This document shows positions 35,038-43,151 of a stretch of 64,000 nucleotides of DNA, piece by piece (the stretch's first letter is position 1; every line of letters starts with the position of its first letter). The position numbers and the translations under genes were made by a program. The DNA lies in NCBI RefSeq assembly GCF_014202935.1, contig NZ_JACHHX010000009.1, positions 57,743 through 121,742 on the forward strand, written 5' to 3'. The stretch comes from Rehaibacterium terrae. GTDB lineage: Bacteria; Pseudomonadota; Gammaproteobacteria; Xanthomonadales; Xanthomonadaceae. The notes below the pieces were generated by a model. The model worked only from the letters and a program-made list of their open reading frames with translations. It searched no databases and was not told the DNA's origin.

Positions 35038-35094
35038 CGAGAGGCGTGGGGGACGGGTGCTACCATCTCGCCATTGTCCGCGATTCCCCCTGCG

Positions 35095-36270
35095 ATGTTC
35101 AGTTTCTGGAAGAAGAAATCCCCCGCCGGCGAGCAGCGCGAACATCCCGCGCCGGCGGCAGAAGCGCCGCCACGCCCCGGTTTCAGCCCCGAGGAGCTGG
35201 CCGCGGCCGCCGGCGGCGGCGAATCGGCGTTGGTCGAGACGGCCACCGAACTGTCGCGCAGCGAAAGCCCGGTGGACGCGCTCGTCGAGGAAGCCGAGAT
35301 CGCCGCCGAACTGGCCGCCGAGGCCGCCCGCCCGGCGCCGGCCGCCCCCGGCAAGGCCGGCTGGCGCGAACGCCTGCGCAACAGCGGTTTCGCCAAGGGC
35401 CTGGCCGGCCTGTTCAGCCGCAACCCGCGGCTGGACGACGGCCTGCTCGACGAGATCGAGACCGCGCTGCTGCTGGCCGATGTCGGCGTCGCCGCCACCT
35501 CGGAGCTGATCGAAGACCTGCGCGCGCGCATGAAGCGGCGCGAATTCGCCGACGCCAGGGCCCTGCTGGCCGCGCTGCGCGCCGACCTGCTCGCCCTGCT
35601 GGCGCCGGTGGCCCAGCCGCTGCGGATCGACCGCGACGCACGGCCGTTCGTGATCCTCACCGTCGGCGTCAACGGCGTCGGCAAGACCACCACCATCGGC
35701 AAGCTCGCCCGCCGCTTCCAGAACGAGGGCCGCACGCTGATGCTGGCCGCCGGCGACACCTTCCGCGCCGCCGCGGTCGAGCAGCTTCGGATCTGGGGCG
35801 AGCGCAACAAGGTACCGGTGGTCGCGCAGGGGCAGAACGCCGACGCCGCGTCGGTCGCGTTCGACGCGCTGCAGGCGGCGAAGGCGCGCGGCATCGAGGT
35901 GCTGATCGCCGACACCGCCGGCCGCCTGCACACCCAGACCGGCCTGATGGCCGAGCTGGGCAAGATCCGCCGCGTGCTCGGCAAGCTCGACGAAAGCGCC
36001 CCGCACGAGGTGCTGATGGTGATCGACGGCACCACCGGCCAGAACGCGCTCAGTCAGTTGCGCCAGTTCAACCAGGCGGTGAACGTCACCGGCCTGGTGG
36101 TCACCAAGCTCGACGGCACCGCCAAGGGCGGCGTGCTGTTCGCGCTGGCGCGCGAGTTCGGCATCCCGATCCGCTTCGTCGGCCTCGGCGAGCGCCTGGA
36201 CGACCTGCGCGTGTTCGACCCGGAAGCCTTCGTCGACGCGCTGCTGCCCGAGAACCTCGGCAACGGCTGA
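35095..36270 (+). CDS. ftsY: signal recognition particle receptor FtsY
   Basis: FtsY docks SRP-ribosome complexes at the membrane through its GTPase. The 391-residue product starts MFSFWKKKSP, has an acidic alanine-rich A region to about residue 85, the helical N domain (KGLAGLFSRNPRLDDGLLDEIETALLLADVG) and the G domain with GVNGVGKTTTIGKLA (near 192), DTFRAAAVEQL, DTAGRLHTQ and VVTKLDGTAKGG. The tail PIRFVGLGERLDDLRVFDPEAFVDALL is standard. The divergent rsmD-ftsY arrangement is conserved. Confidence 0.97.
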   Translation: MFSFWKKKSPAGEQREHPAPAAEAPPRPGFSPEELAAAAGGGESALVETATELSRSESPVDALVEEAEIAAELAAEAARPAPAAPGKAGWRERLRNSGFAKGLAGLFSRNPRLDDGLLDEIETALLLADVGVAATSELIEDLRARMKRREFADARALLAALRADLLALLAPVAQPLRIDRDARPFVILTVGVNGVGKTTTIGKLARRFQNEGRTLMLAAGDTFRAAAVEQLRIWGERNKVPVVAQGQNADAASVAFDALQAAKARGIEVLIADTAGRLHTQTGLMAELGKIRRVLGKLDESAPHEVLMVIDGTTGQNALSQLRQFNQAVNVTGLVVTKLDGTAKGGVLFALAREFGIPIRFVGLGERLDDLRVFDPEAFVDALLPENLGNG

Positions 36271-36303
36271 GCATGCGCCAGCCCACCCGCCGCCCCTGCC
36301 GTC

Positions 36304-36324
36304 ACTGCCGCGAAAGCGGGCATC
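36304..36324. repeat. degenerate REP-like palindrome
   Basis: CTGCCGC-GAAA-GCGGGCAT between ftsY and the AsmA-like gene resembles the Lysobacterales REP stem with a GAAA loop, with one mismatch or bulge in the arms. Confidence 0.5.
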
Positions 36325-36411
36325 CAGCGCCCTCGCCACGCGCGGCGAGCCACCCGGCACGCGCTCTCGCCGAAGCGGCACAGGCCGCGGCCGCAACCGC
36401 CTGAGCCGCCC

Positions 36412-37467
36412 GTGGCGCTGTCCCGACGCGCCCGCATCTGGCTGATCGTGCTGGCGACACTCGCCGCCCTGCTGCTCGCGGCCGCATGGCTGGTCGGCCG
36501 CCTGCTGCAAACCGAGCGACTGACCGCGCTGATCCTCGACCGCGCCGGGCGCGAGCTCGGGCTCGAACTGAGCGTCAGTGAGCCGGGCGACTACGCGCTG
36601 CGCCCCGAGCCACGACTGGTTCTGATCGGCCTGGTCGTGCGCCTTCCCGGCGACGACGCGCCCCTGCTGCGCGCCGCCCGTGCCGAACTGTCGCTGCCCT
36701 GGGACACGCTCACCGGCGGCGAGGCGGTGGTGACGCGGATCGGACTCGACGCGCCCGCGCTCGACCTGCCCGCCCTGCGGCGCTGGCTCGACACCCGCCC
36801 GGCCAGCGACGAACCGCTGCGCCTGCCACGACTCACCGACGGCCTGCGCATCGACGACGGCCGCATCGACGCCGGCGGCTGGTCGCTGGAGCGGATCGCG
36901 CTGTCGCTGCCGCGGCTCGTATCGGGCGAACCGGCCTCCCTCGCGCTCGCCGCGCGCCACCGCAGCGGCGACCTCGACCTGCCCATCGACCTGTCGCTGC
37001 GGGCGACACCGCGCGAAACCGCCGCCGGCCTCGCCCTCGACGACCTCGTCCTACACAGCGCCAGCCCCTCGCCGCTGCCCGCCTTCGATGCGCGCGGCCG
37101 TTTCGAGTACGGCGACCGCATCAGACTCGACCTCGCCGGCGAGCTCGCGCGCTGGCCCGAGGACTGGCCTACCCTGCCCGCACCGTTCGACGCCCGCGAC
37201 TTGCCGCTGCCGTTCACCCTCGCCTATGCCGGCGACGCCGCGCTCTCCGCGCCACTGGCGCTGACGCTGGCGCGCGACGGCCTGCGCTTCGACGCCCGCC
37301 TCGCCGTACCGGCCCTGCTCGACTGGCTCGACAGCGAGGCCGGCTCGCCGCTGCCGCCGCTGACCGGCACGCTGCAAGCGCCGCAACTCGTGGTCGAAGA
37401 CATCCGCCTGGAAGGCGTGCGCGTCGAGATCGTTGAGGACGCACCGGCCGAGGACACCACGCAGTGA
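36412..37467 (+). CDS. AsmA-like membrane-anchored protein
   Basis: The 351-residue product has one N-terminal membrane helix (IWLIVLATLAALLLAAAWLVG) and a large periplasmic beta-rich region. The helix is followed by LTALILDRAGRELGLELSVSEPGDYALRPEPRLVLIGLVV, the AsmA/TamB-like start, with LPALRRWLDTRP near 120. AsmA-like proteins are thought to carry phospholipids or affect outer-membrane assembly. It starts at GTG 36412 and its stop overlaps the mutY GTG. Family assignment rests on the N-terminal pattern, since the rest is divergent. Confidence 0.7.
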   Translation: MALSRRARIWLIVLATLAALLLAAAWLVGRLLQTERLTALILDRAGRELGLELSVSEPGDYALRPEPRLVLIGLVVRLPGDDAPLLRAARAELSLPWDTLTGGEAVVTRIGLDAPALDLPALRRWLDTRPASDEPLRLPRLTDGLRIDDGRIDAGGWSLERIALSLPRLVSGEPASLALAARHRSGDLDLPIDLSLRATPRETAAGLALDDLVLHSASPSPLPAFDARGRFEYGDRIRLDLAGELARWPEDWPTLPAPFDARDLPLPFTLAYAGDAALSAPLALTLARDGLRFDARLAVPALLDWLDSEAGSPLPPLTGTLQAPQLVVEDIRLEGVRVEIVEDAPAEDTTQ

Positions 37468-38504
37468 GCGCCTTCGCCGAGCGCCTGCTGGCCTGGTTCG
37501 ACGCCAGCGGCCGCCACGACCTGCCCTGGCAGCATCCGCGCACGCCTTACCGCGTCTGGGTGGCAGAAATCATGCTGCAGCAGACCCAGGTGCAGACGGC
37601 GATCCCCTACTACACGCGCTTTCTCGACGCGCTGCCGAGCCTGCCCGACCTCGCCGCCGCCGAGCTCGACCGCGTGCTGGCGCTGTGGTCGGGCCTGGGC
37701 TATTACGCCCGCGCCCGCAACCTGCACCGGGCCGCGCGCATCTGCGTCGAACGCCACGGCGGCGAGCTGCCGCGCGACATCGACGCCCTGCAGGCGCTGC
37801 CCGGCATCGGCCGCAGCACCGCCGGCGCCATCCTCGCCCAGGCGCACGGGCTGCGCTTTGCGATCCTCGACGGCAACGTCAAGCGCAGCCTCGCCCGCTA
37901 CCACGGCATCCGCGGCTGGCCCGGCAGCGGCCCGGTGGAGAAGCGCCTGTGGGAACTGTCCGAATCGCACCTGCCGCAGACGCGGCTGGCCGACTACACC
38001 CAGGCGGTGATGGACTTCGGCGCCACCGTCTGCACCCGCAGCGACCCGGCCTGCGTGCTGTGTCCGTTGCAGGACGACTGCGTCGCCCGCCGCGAGGGCC
38101 TGGTCGACCGACTCCCCGAACCCAAACCCGGCAAGCCGCTCCCCGAGCGACGCACGATCATGCTGGTGCTGCGCGACGGCGACGGCCGGCTGCTGCTGAC
38201 GCGGCGACCGCCGACCGGCATCTGGGCCTGCCTGTGGTCGCTGCCCGAAGTCGCCGACCACGACCAGGCGCGCCACTGGCTGGCGCGCCATTGCGACGCC
38301 GACTACGACCACGCCGAACCGCTGCCGGTGTTCGAGCACGTGTTCAGCCACTTCCGCCTGCACATCGAGCCCATGCTGCTGCACGTGACGCAGACGCGCA
38401 CGGCCGTGGGCGATAATCCCGACCTGCGCTGGCAGCCGCTCGCCGCCCTCGACGACCTCGGCCTGCCCGCCCCCGTCCGCAAACTGCTGGGAAGCCTCGC
38501 CTGA
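37464..38504 (+). CDS. mutY: A/G-specific adenine DNA glycosylase
   Basis: MutY removes adenine mispaired with 8-oxoguanine. The 346-residue product has the family start [16 protein letters not shown], the helix-hairpin-helix [21 protein letters not shown], the catalytic aspartate in AILDGNVKR (near residue 133) and a [4Fe-4S] cluster with cysteines in [17 protein letters not shown] (near 190-206). A C-terminal NUDIX-like domain recognises 8-oxoG ([12 protein letters not shown]). The start is a GTG at 37464 that overlaps the upstream stop. yggX follows with a one-base overlap. Confidence 0.96.
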   Translation: MSAFAERLLAWFDASGRHDLPWQHPRTPYRVWVAEIMLQQTQVQTAIPYYTRFLDALPSLPDLAAAELDRVLALWSGLGYYARARNLHRAARICVERHGGELPRDIDALQALPGIGRSTAGAILAQAHGLRFAILDGNVKRSLARYHGIRGWPGSGPVEKRLWELSESHLPQTRLADYTQAVMDFGATVCTRSDPACVLCPLQDDCVARREGLVDRLPEPKPGKPLPERRTIMLVLRDGDGRLLLTRRPPTGIWACLWSLPEVADHDQARHWLARHCDADYDHAEPLPVFEHVFSHFRLHIEPMLLHVTQTRTAVGDNPDLRWQPLAALDDLGLPAPVRKLLGSLA

Positions 38505-38776
38505 TGCCGCGCACCGTCCACTGTCTCAAGCACCGGATCGACACCGAAGGCCTCGACTTCGTCCCCTGGCCCGGCGCCCTGGGCAAGCGGATCTACGAAC
38601 ACATCGGCAAGGCCGCCTGGGCCGAGTGGCTGGCCCACCAGACCATGCTGATCAACGAGAACCGGCTATCGCCGCTGGATCCGAAACACCGCGCCTTCCT
38701 CGAACAGGAAATGGAGAAGTTCCTGTTCGAGGGCAACGCCGAGAAGCCCCCCGGCTACGTGCCGCCCGAGGGCTGA
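38504..38776 (+). CDS. yggX: YggX-family Fe(II) trafficking protein
   Basis: The 90-residue product matches YggX at its usual length. It has [32 protein letters not shown] at the start, [39 protein letters not shown] in the middle and a PPGYVPP tail. YggX protects iron-sulfur clusters from oxidative damage. It directly follows mutY with a one-base overlap, the conserved mutY-yggX pair. Confidence 0.96.
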   Translation: MPRTVHCLKHRIDTEGLDFVPWPGALGKRIYEHIGKAAWAEWLAHQTMLINENRLSPLDPKHRAFLEQEMEKFLFEGNAEKPPGYVPPEG

Positions 38777-38796
38777 GCGGGTCCGCACTCGGCTTT

Positions 38797-39240
38797 TCAG
38801 CTTTCGCCGGCCCGCTCGACCGCCTCGACCTCGCGCCGCTCCTTCGCAGCGGCGCGCAGCTTCTTCACGTCGACCGGCCGGATCGTCTCGATCCGGCACG
38901 GAATCTCGCGCCGCCCGGTGTAGACGTTGTCGAAGCGCGCATACACACGCTGCAGACTGGAGCTGATCCCGATCACCGGGGTGTACGGCAAATCGTGACA
39001 CGGACCGCTCAGATCGAGCAGCCAGGCCTCGCCCGGCCGCGTGTAGATCGCCACCGCCTCGTTGCCCAGCGGCTCCCAGGACCACAGCTGGAAGTAGCGG
39101 AAATTCGGAACCGGTTCGCCGGCCACCGCACGGTACTCCTCCAGCCGCTCCGCCATCCGGTCGCGCGGCGCAGTGCTCGCGCAGGCCGCCAGCAGCAGCC
39201 CGCAGGCACAGACCACGACGGTTCGCAATTGCATGCCCAT
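38797..39240 (-). CDS. lipoprotein of the DUF6491 type
   Basis: The 147-residue product has a lipoprotein signal (VVVCACGLLLAAC, cysteine about 20). The mature domain reads FRYFQLWSWEPLGNEAVAIYTRPGEAWLLDLSGPCHDL, then IGISSSLQRVYARFDNV and RIETIRPVDVKKLR, a pattern I associate with DUF6491 lipoproteins of Lysobacterales. The function is unknown. GAGGAGG lies just before the ATG at 39240. Two conserved-looking cysteines of the mature part (in GPCHD and PCRIE) may form a disulfide. Confidence 0.78.
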   Translation of the reverse strand: MGMQLRTVVVCACGLLLAACASTAPRDRMAERLEEYRAVAGEPVPNFRYFQLWSWEPLGNEAVAIYTRPGEAWLLDLSGPCHDLPYTPVIGISSSLQRVYARFDNVYTGRREIPCRIETIRPVDVKKLRAAAKERREVEAVERAGES

Positions 39241-39446
39241 GACTGCCTCCTCGTCGCCGGCTCGTCCGCCGGCCGTATTCGGGTTCCGATCCATCGTCGT
39301 ATGGACGGCGCGCGGCCCCTCGCCGTTTCGCCGCGCCGCACGCCCGTTCAGCCTGCAGCCGGCCACCCCGGCCCGCCAAGCGGCTTGTCACGGCCAGACG
39401 GCATCGCTAACATGTGCGGCTTCGCGGCAATGCCGCGACCGCTACC

Positions 39447-39522
39447 GGCCAGGTAGCTCAGTTGGTAGAGCAGGGGATTGAAAATCCCCGTGTCGGGGGT
39501 TCGATTCCCTCCCTGGCCACCA
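39447..39522 (+). tRNA. tRNA-Phe (GAA)
   Basis: A 76-base cloverleaf with acceptor arm GGCCAGG/CCTGGCC, D-arm GCTCAGTTGGTAGAGC, anticodon stem GGGGA/TCCCC around TTGAAAA (anticodon GAA), a GGTTCGATTCC T-arm core and an encoded CCA end. It is followed by a good intrinsic terminator and then by the accessory island, so its 3' end is a plausible integration site. I found no second copy of the 3' end as an att repeat in the window. Confidence 0.97.
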
Positions 39523-39531
39523 ATACACAAA

Positions 39532-39559
39532 GGTCAACAGTTCGCTGTTGGCCTTTTTT
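39532..39559 (+). terminator. intrinsic terminator of tRNA-Phe
   Basis: GGTCAACAG and CTGTTGGCC pair (one G-T) around TTCG, followed by TTTTTT, nine bases after the tRNA CCA end. Confidence 0.9.
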
Positions 39560-39813
39560 CTTGCGCGCTCCCGCGTGTTCGCGGGGACTCCTGCGGATTC
39601 CTGCGGACTTCCTTCCTCCGGTCGTCTCGCCCATCTCGGCCCCATTTCGCTCTCTCCTGGCCATTCTTCTCTCCAGCCTCGCTCGCCGGCTAAGGGCCGA
39701 AGTCCGCAGAGGCCGCAACGTGGACCTATACAGATCAATGGGTTACGTGCTGACGAATCAAACGGTTGGATTGCGGCATCGGCAGGCAAAGGAAACCATG
39801 GCCGTTGTGTTTT
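39560..39813. other. left flank of the AbiE island, no gene
   Basis: Together with the promoter below, about 300 bases separate the tRNA terminator from abiEi. GGACTTCC/GCGGATTCC-like short repeats occur near 39580-39615 and composition falls from the tRNA side toward abiEi. No reading frame looks coding. Confidence 0.5.
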
Positions 39814-39860
39814 GTCGGTACTTCTTGACAGCTACCGACGTTTCGCAACATTATGACGAC
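39814..39860 (+). promoter_or_regulatory. predicted abiE promoter with overlapping operator
   Basis: TTGACA at 39825-39830, an 18-base spacer and CATTAT at 39849-39854 make a plausible sigma-70 promoter ending six bases before the abiEi ATG, so the message may be nearly leaderless. The inverted repeat GTCGGTA (39814-39820) and TACCGAC (39833-39839) brackets the -35 box. AbiEi antitoxins are known to repress their own promoters by binding inverted repeats, so this is a natural operator candidate. Confidence 0.6.
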
Positions 39861-40460
39861 ATGGACAGTTCGCACCAGAGCATTCTGGATCTTGCCGCCC
39901 AGCGCGGCCTTATTCGCCCACGCGATCTCAATGAGCGTGGGCTGCCCACGATCGCCCTCACGCGGCTGGTGCGGCAAGGGCTGCTCCAGCGCGTGGGACG
40001 GGGCCTGTACGCAATTCCGGACCGGGCCGTCTCGGAACACGGCGTACTCTCCGAGGTGGCACGCAAGCACCCGCAAGCCATCGTCTGCCTGCTGTCGGCA
40101 CTGCGCCTACATGAACTCACCACACAGTCGCCGTTCGAGGTCTGGCTGGCAATTCCCAACAAGGCACGCGCGCCAAAGATGGACTATCCCCCGCTGCGCA
40201 TCGTGCGCTTCTCTGGCGCCGCGCTGACGGAGGGGGTCGAGGAGCACCTCATCGATGGTGTGCCGGTGCGCGTGACCAACGTCGCCCGCACGGTGGCTGA
40301 CTGCTTCAAGTACCGCAACAAGATCGGCCTGGATGTCGCGCTGGAGGCGCTGCGTGAGGCCTGGAAAGGAAAACGCGTGGGCATGGACGAGCTGTGGCGG
40401 TCTGCCCAGCTGTGCCGGGTGGCCAATGTCATGCGTCCCTACTTGGAGAGCCTGACGTGA
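39861..40460 (+). CDS. abiEi: AbiEi antitoxin of a type IV toxin-antitoxin system
   Basis: AbiEi is an autoregulatory antitoxin that counters the nucleotidyltransferase toxin AbiEii without binding it directly. The 199-residue product has an N-terminal winged helix (ILDLAAQRGLIRPRDLNERGLPTIALTRLVRQGLLQRVGRGLYAIP, residues about 6-52) and the antitoxin domain with HPQAIVCLLSALRLHELTTQSPFEVWLAIP, ITxxRTVADCFKYRNKIGLDVALEALREA-type ending. The ATG at 39861 is chosen because the winged helix starts just after it. Its TGA overlaps the abiEii GTG as GTGA. Confidence 0.9.
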   Translation: MDSSHQSILDLAAQRGLIRPRDLNERGLPTIALTRLVRQGLLQRVGRGLYAIPDRAVSEHGVLSEVARKHPQAIVCLLSALRLHELTTQSPFEVWLAIPNKARAPKMDYPPLRIVRFSGAALTEGVEEHLIDGVPVRVTNVARTVADCFKYRNKIGLDVALEALREAWKGKRVGMDELWRSAQLCRVANVMRPYLESLT

Positions 40461-41385
40461 GCAGCCGCAACACCGCCGCCTCGGTACGCACCCGCCTGCT
40501 CAACCGCGCCCGCGAGACCCGGCAGGACTTCAATCTGATCTTGACCCGCTATGCGCTTGAGCGCCTGCTTTACCGGCTCAGCATTTCCCCCCCCACGTCG
40601 ACCAGTTCCTGCTGAAAGGCGCGCTGCTGTTCGACTTGTGGTTCGATATCCCACATCGCCCGACACGCGATGCCGATCTGCTGGGCGTAGGCATCGCCGA
40701 GACCCCGCATGTCGAGGCGGCGTTTCGGGACATCTGTACGGTGGAACTGGACGACGGCATACGCTTCCAGCCTGACTCGGTACACGCGGAGGAGATCCGC
40801 AAGGAAGCCAACTACTCCGGTGTCCGGGTCACCCTGATCGGCCTGTTGGACGGTGCCCGATGCCACGTGCAGGTCGACGTGGGTTTCGGCGACGCCGTGA
40901 CGCCCGGCCCCGAGGCCGTCGACTACCCGGTGATGCTGCCGGACATGCCAGCCCCGAAGCTGCGCGCCTACCCCCGGTACACGGTTGTCGCCGAGAAGCT
41001 GGAGGCACTGGTGTCGCTCGGCATCGCCAACAGCCGCATGAAGGATTACTTCGATCTCTGGATCTTGTCGCGCCACAGCGAATTCGACGGCGCGCTCCTG
41101 TGCAAGGCGATCCACGCCACCTTCGAGCGCCGCAGGACACCGCTGCCGGATGGCGTCCCTTTCGGATTGAGCAACGAATTCGCACAGGATCGGCAGAAGC
41201 AGACCCAGTGGCAGGCATTCTTGAGGAAGAATGCCTTGGACGAGCTTCAGCTTTCCGAGGTCGTTGCCGGTCTGCGTGCCTTCCTGTCATTCCCGCTGGA
41301 CGCGCTCCAGCAAGGTGCTGCATTTCCGCAAACATGGCTTGCCGGAAATGGGTGGACGTCGAGTAGCGAGGAATCCAGCCGATGA
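40457..41385 (+). pseudogene. abiEii: AbiEii/AbiGii-type nucleotidyltransferase toxin, frameshifted at a C8 run
   Basis: Two frames together give a complete AbiEii. The first (GTG 40457 to a stop at 40615) reads SVRTRLLNRARETRQDFNLILTRYALERLLYRLSIS. The second continues FLLKGALLFDLWFDIPHRPTRDADLLG, with the KGA...DxD nucleotidyltransferase motif, then EKLEALVSLGIANSRMKDYFDLW. The join is a run of eight C at 40587-40594; nine or six C would restore one frame, and six gives the family-length LSISPHVDQF. It may be a real mutation, slippage-controlled or an assembly error. The stop overlaps the next ATG (ATGA 41382). Confidence 0.88.
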
Positions 41386-41870
41386 CCTGGAATCCCGATA
41401 TGCTCTTGGAGGATTTTCACCGTGTCGCCGGCATGGCTGGCGTCTCGTTGGCGCATGACGCCATCGCGATCGATCGACGCCCAGCGCCGCATGTGCCGCC
41501 CAAGTCACTGCCGCTCGGCAAGATGGCCGTCTACGTCTTCTCATTCGGGCGGCATGTGCTGAAGGTCGGGAAGGTCGGCCCCAACAGCGCTGCTCGCTAC
41601 ACGGCTCAACACTACAACGCCGGCAGCGCGAAGAGCACTCTGGCAGCCTCCTTGATCAAACACGGCGAGCGCATCGGCGTCGCCGGCCTGAACGAAACGA
41701 ACGTCCCCGGCTGGATCAGGGATCACACCGGTCGGGTGAACTTCATCCTCGATGCGTCGCTCGGTGTCCACGTCCTCAACCTCCTCGAGGCATTTCTGCA
41801 GTGCCGCCTCCGGCCTGAGTTCGAAGGATTTGCCAGCCAACGGATCGATCGCGAGGGCGGACAGGCATGA
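41382..41870 (+). CDS. GIY-YIG-like nuclease in the abiE operon
   Basis: The 162-residue product contains a compact GIY-YIG-like core: MAVYVFSFGRHVLKVGKVGPNSAARYTAQHYNAG (near residues 48-81), where VYVF and VGKVG stand for the GIY and YIG elements and the arginine follows. A glutamate in VLNLLEAFLQCRLRPEFEG (near 132-150) is placed like the metal-binding glutamate of the fold. About 45 residues precede the core. ATG overlaps the abiEii stop by four bases and the gene overlaps the next by four bases. An endonuclease role is inferred and untested. Confidence 0.68.
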   Translation: MTWNPDMLLEDFHRVAGMAGVSLAHDAIAIDRRPAPHVPPKSLPLGKMAVYVFSFGRHVLKVGKVGPNSAARYTAQHYNAGSAKSTLAASLIKHGERIGVAGLNETNVPGWIRDHTGRVNFILDASLGVHVLNLLEAFLQCRLRPEFEGFASQRIDREGGQA

Positions 41871-42454
41871 AAGAGGACATCCTCGAACAAATGGTGGACG
41901 AATACCTGCAGCACAAAGGGTACTTCACCAGGCACAACATCAAGTTCCGACCCGCCGGCGATCACGCGGAGTACGACACCCGCCAGGATGCCGTGCATAG
42001 CGACATCGACGTGATCGGCATCCACCCGCGACTCGACGGCGCGCGCCGGGTGATGGTGGTGAGCTGCAAGAGCTGGCAGGGTGGCTTTCGTCCCGAATAC
42101 TGGATCGATGCGATCGCCAAGAACAAAGTGGTCTCGGGGCGTGAGGCCTGGCGCGGATTCCGCGAGCTGACCAAGGAGAAATGGGCAACCGCTTTCATGG
42201 CGACGGTCGCCGAACTGACGGGATCGTCCTCGTTCACCTACATCACGGCCGTCACGAAAGTCGTGGGCAGCCGAGCGGCGTGGCAGGACAACGCGGCGTT
42301 CCGTGAGCATCTCGGCGGCAACCCCATCGAGATCTTGACCTTCGGCGACATGCTGAAGGAACTCTTCCCGTTCATCGATACCACTCCGGCATCATCCGAA
42401 GTCGGACGGGTTCTGCAACTGATCAAGGCCTCCGGCTGGTCTCTCGACAAGTAA
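41867..42454 (+). CDS. PD-(D/E)XK-like nuclease in the abiE operon
   Basis: The 195-residue product resembles a restriction-endonuclease-like fold. It starts EDILEQMVDEYLQHKGYFTRHNIKFRP, then HSDIDVIGIHPR (aspartates 46 and 48) and MVVSCKSWQGG (lysine 68), the spacing and strand pattern of a D...(C/E)xK active site. The second acidic position is cysteine in SCK, seen in some Mrr-like and VRR-like members. Later segments (SFTYITAVTKVVGSRAAWQDN, IEILTFGDMLKELFP) resemble the C-terminal half of Mrr-type proteins. It overlaps the GIY-YIG-like gene by four bases and is last in the operon. Confidence 0.68.
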   Translation: MKEDILEQMVDEYLQHKGYFTRHNIKFRPAGDHAEYDTRQDAVHSDIDVIGIHPRLDGARRVMVVSCKSWQGGFRPEYWIDAIAKNKVVSGREAWRGFRELTKEKWATAFMATVAELTGSSSFTYITAVTKVVGSRAAWQDNAAFREHLGGNPIEILTFGDMLKELFPFIDTTPASSEVGRVLQLIKASGWSLDK

Positions 42455-42486
42455 TCCAAACCCAAAGGGTTTACAGCCGGCGGCAA

Positions 42487-42918
42487 TCAGCGATCGATGA
42501 TGGCCCGCTGCTCCTCCCACAACAATGGCGTCCCCGATGCCAGATCGAACAGGGTCACCTCCGGCGGCAGGGTCTCGTCAAGGATGGCGGCGACGATGTC
42601 CGGCGCCAGTGTGGTGAGGCTCACCATCCGGCTCACGTAGGCCCGATCCATCCCCTCGCGCTCGGCCACTTCGGATAGCGTGCGGGCCTCGCCGGACTCC
42701 ACCATCGCCAGCCAACGGTGGCCGCGGGCGAGCGCGAGCTGGATCGGCGTCGGCGTGTCGTCCCACGGGCGTGGTTGCATGGCGCTGCCGTCCGGCAGGG
42801 CCACGGCCTTGCGGCTGCCACGGCGCTTGATCCGGATCGGCACGGTGACGGTGAGGCTGCCGTCGCTCGCGGTGATCACCTTGGCCTGGCCAGTCTTGTC
42901 GATCAATATCTCGTTCAT
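42487..42918 (-). CDS. HTH protein of the kind that accompanies serine recombinases
   Basis: The 143-residue product has an N-terminal strand region VTVPIRIKRRGSRKAVALPDG (about 23-43) and a helix-turn-helix region: LALARGHRWLAMVESGEARTLSEVAEREGMDRAYVSRMVSLTTLAPDIVAAILDETLPPEVTL. This combination recurs in small proteins encoded next to serine-recombinase genes of integrated elements. No recombinase is left here. Its ATG overlaps the end of an upstream broken frame by four bases, so it was once the second gene of a coupled pair. It converges on the abiE operon. Confidence 0.7.
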   Translation of the reverse strand: MNEILIDKTGQAKVITASDGSLTVTVPIRIKRRGSRKAVALPDGSAMQPRPWDDTPTPIQLALARGHRWLAMVESGEARTLSEVAEREGMDRAYVSRMVSLTTLAPDIVAAILDETLPPEVTLFDLASGTPLLWEEQRAIIDR

Positions 42919-43045
42919 GCCACGGCCTCCTCAAGGGTTTCCGGGGTGGGCTCGGGGCGCAGCTCCAGGGCGAGCACCTCGATGCCGTTGGGCCGTGGCG
43001 TGGCTCCCGCGCCGGGTCTCGCGAGCACGCGCGAAACGGGGGGGC
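42915..43045 (-). pseudogene. 3' remnant of a gene upstream of the HTH protein
   Basis: A frame ending with TGA in the ATGA overlap at 42915 reads back as RPNGIEVLALELRPEPTPETLEEAVA. Further back it meets a run of seven G (43038-43044) and would continue in another frame as QLRIPVPDWSAPP. The overlap with the HTH gene start and the sensible acidic C-terminus suggest a real but broken gene. I cannot identify it. Confidence 0.35.
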
Positions 43046-43151
43046 CGACCAGTCAGGCACCGGAATGCGCAGTTGGAGCAAGTGCTGGGTGGTGGGGAGT
43101 CGAACGCTCCTTCAAGCAGACCCGGAAAGAGCCATTTTCAGGCACGCCGCC

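Noticed and set aside
43085..43110. GGTGGTGGGGAGTCGAACGCTCC, which looks like a tRNA 3' half on the minus strand
   Set aside because: The T-arm does not pair properly and no acceptor, D or anticodon arm precedes it. It also does not match the tRNA-Phe 3' end, so it is not an att copy.
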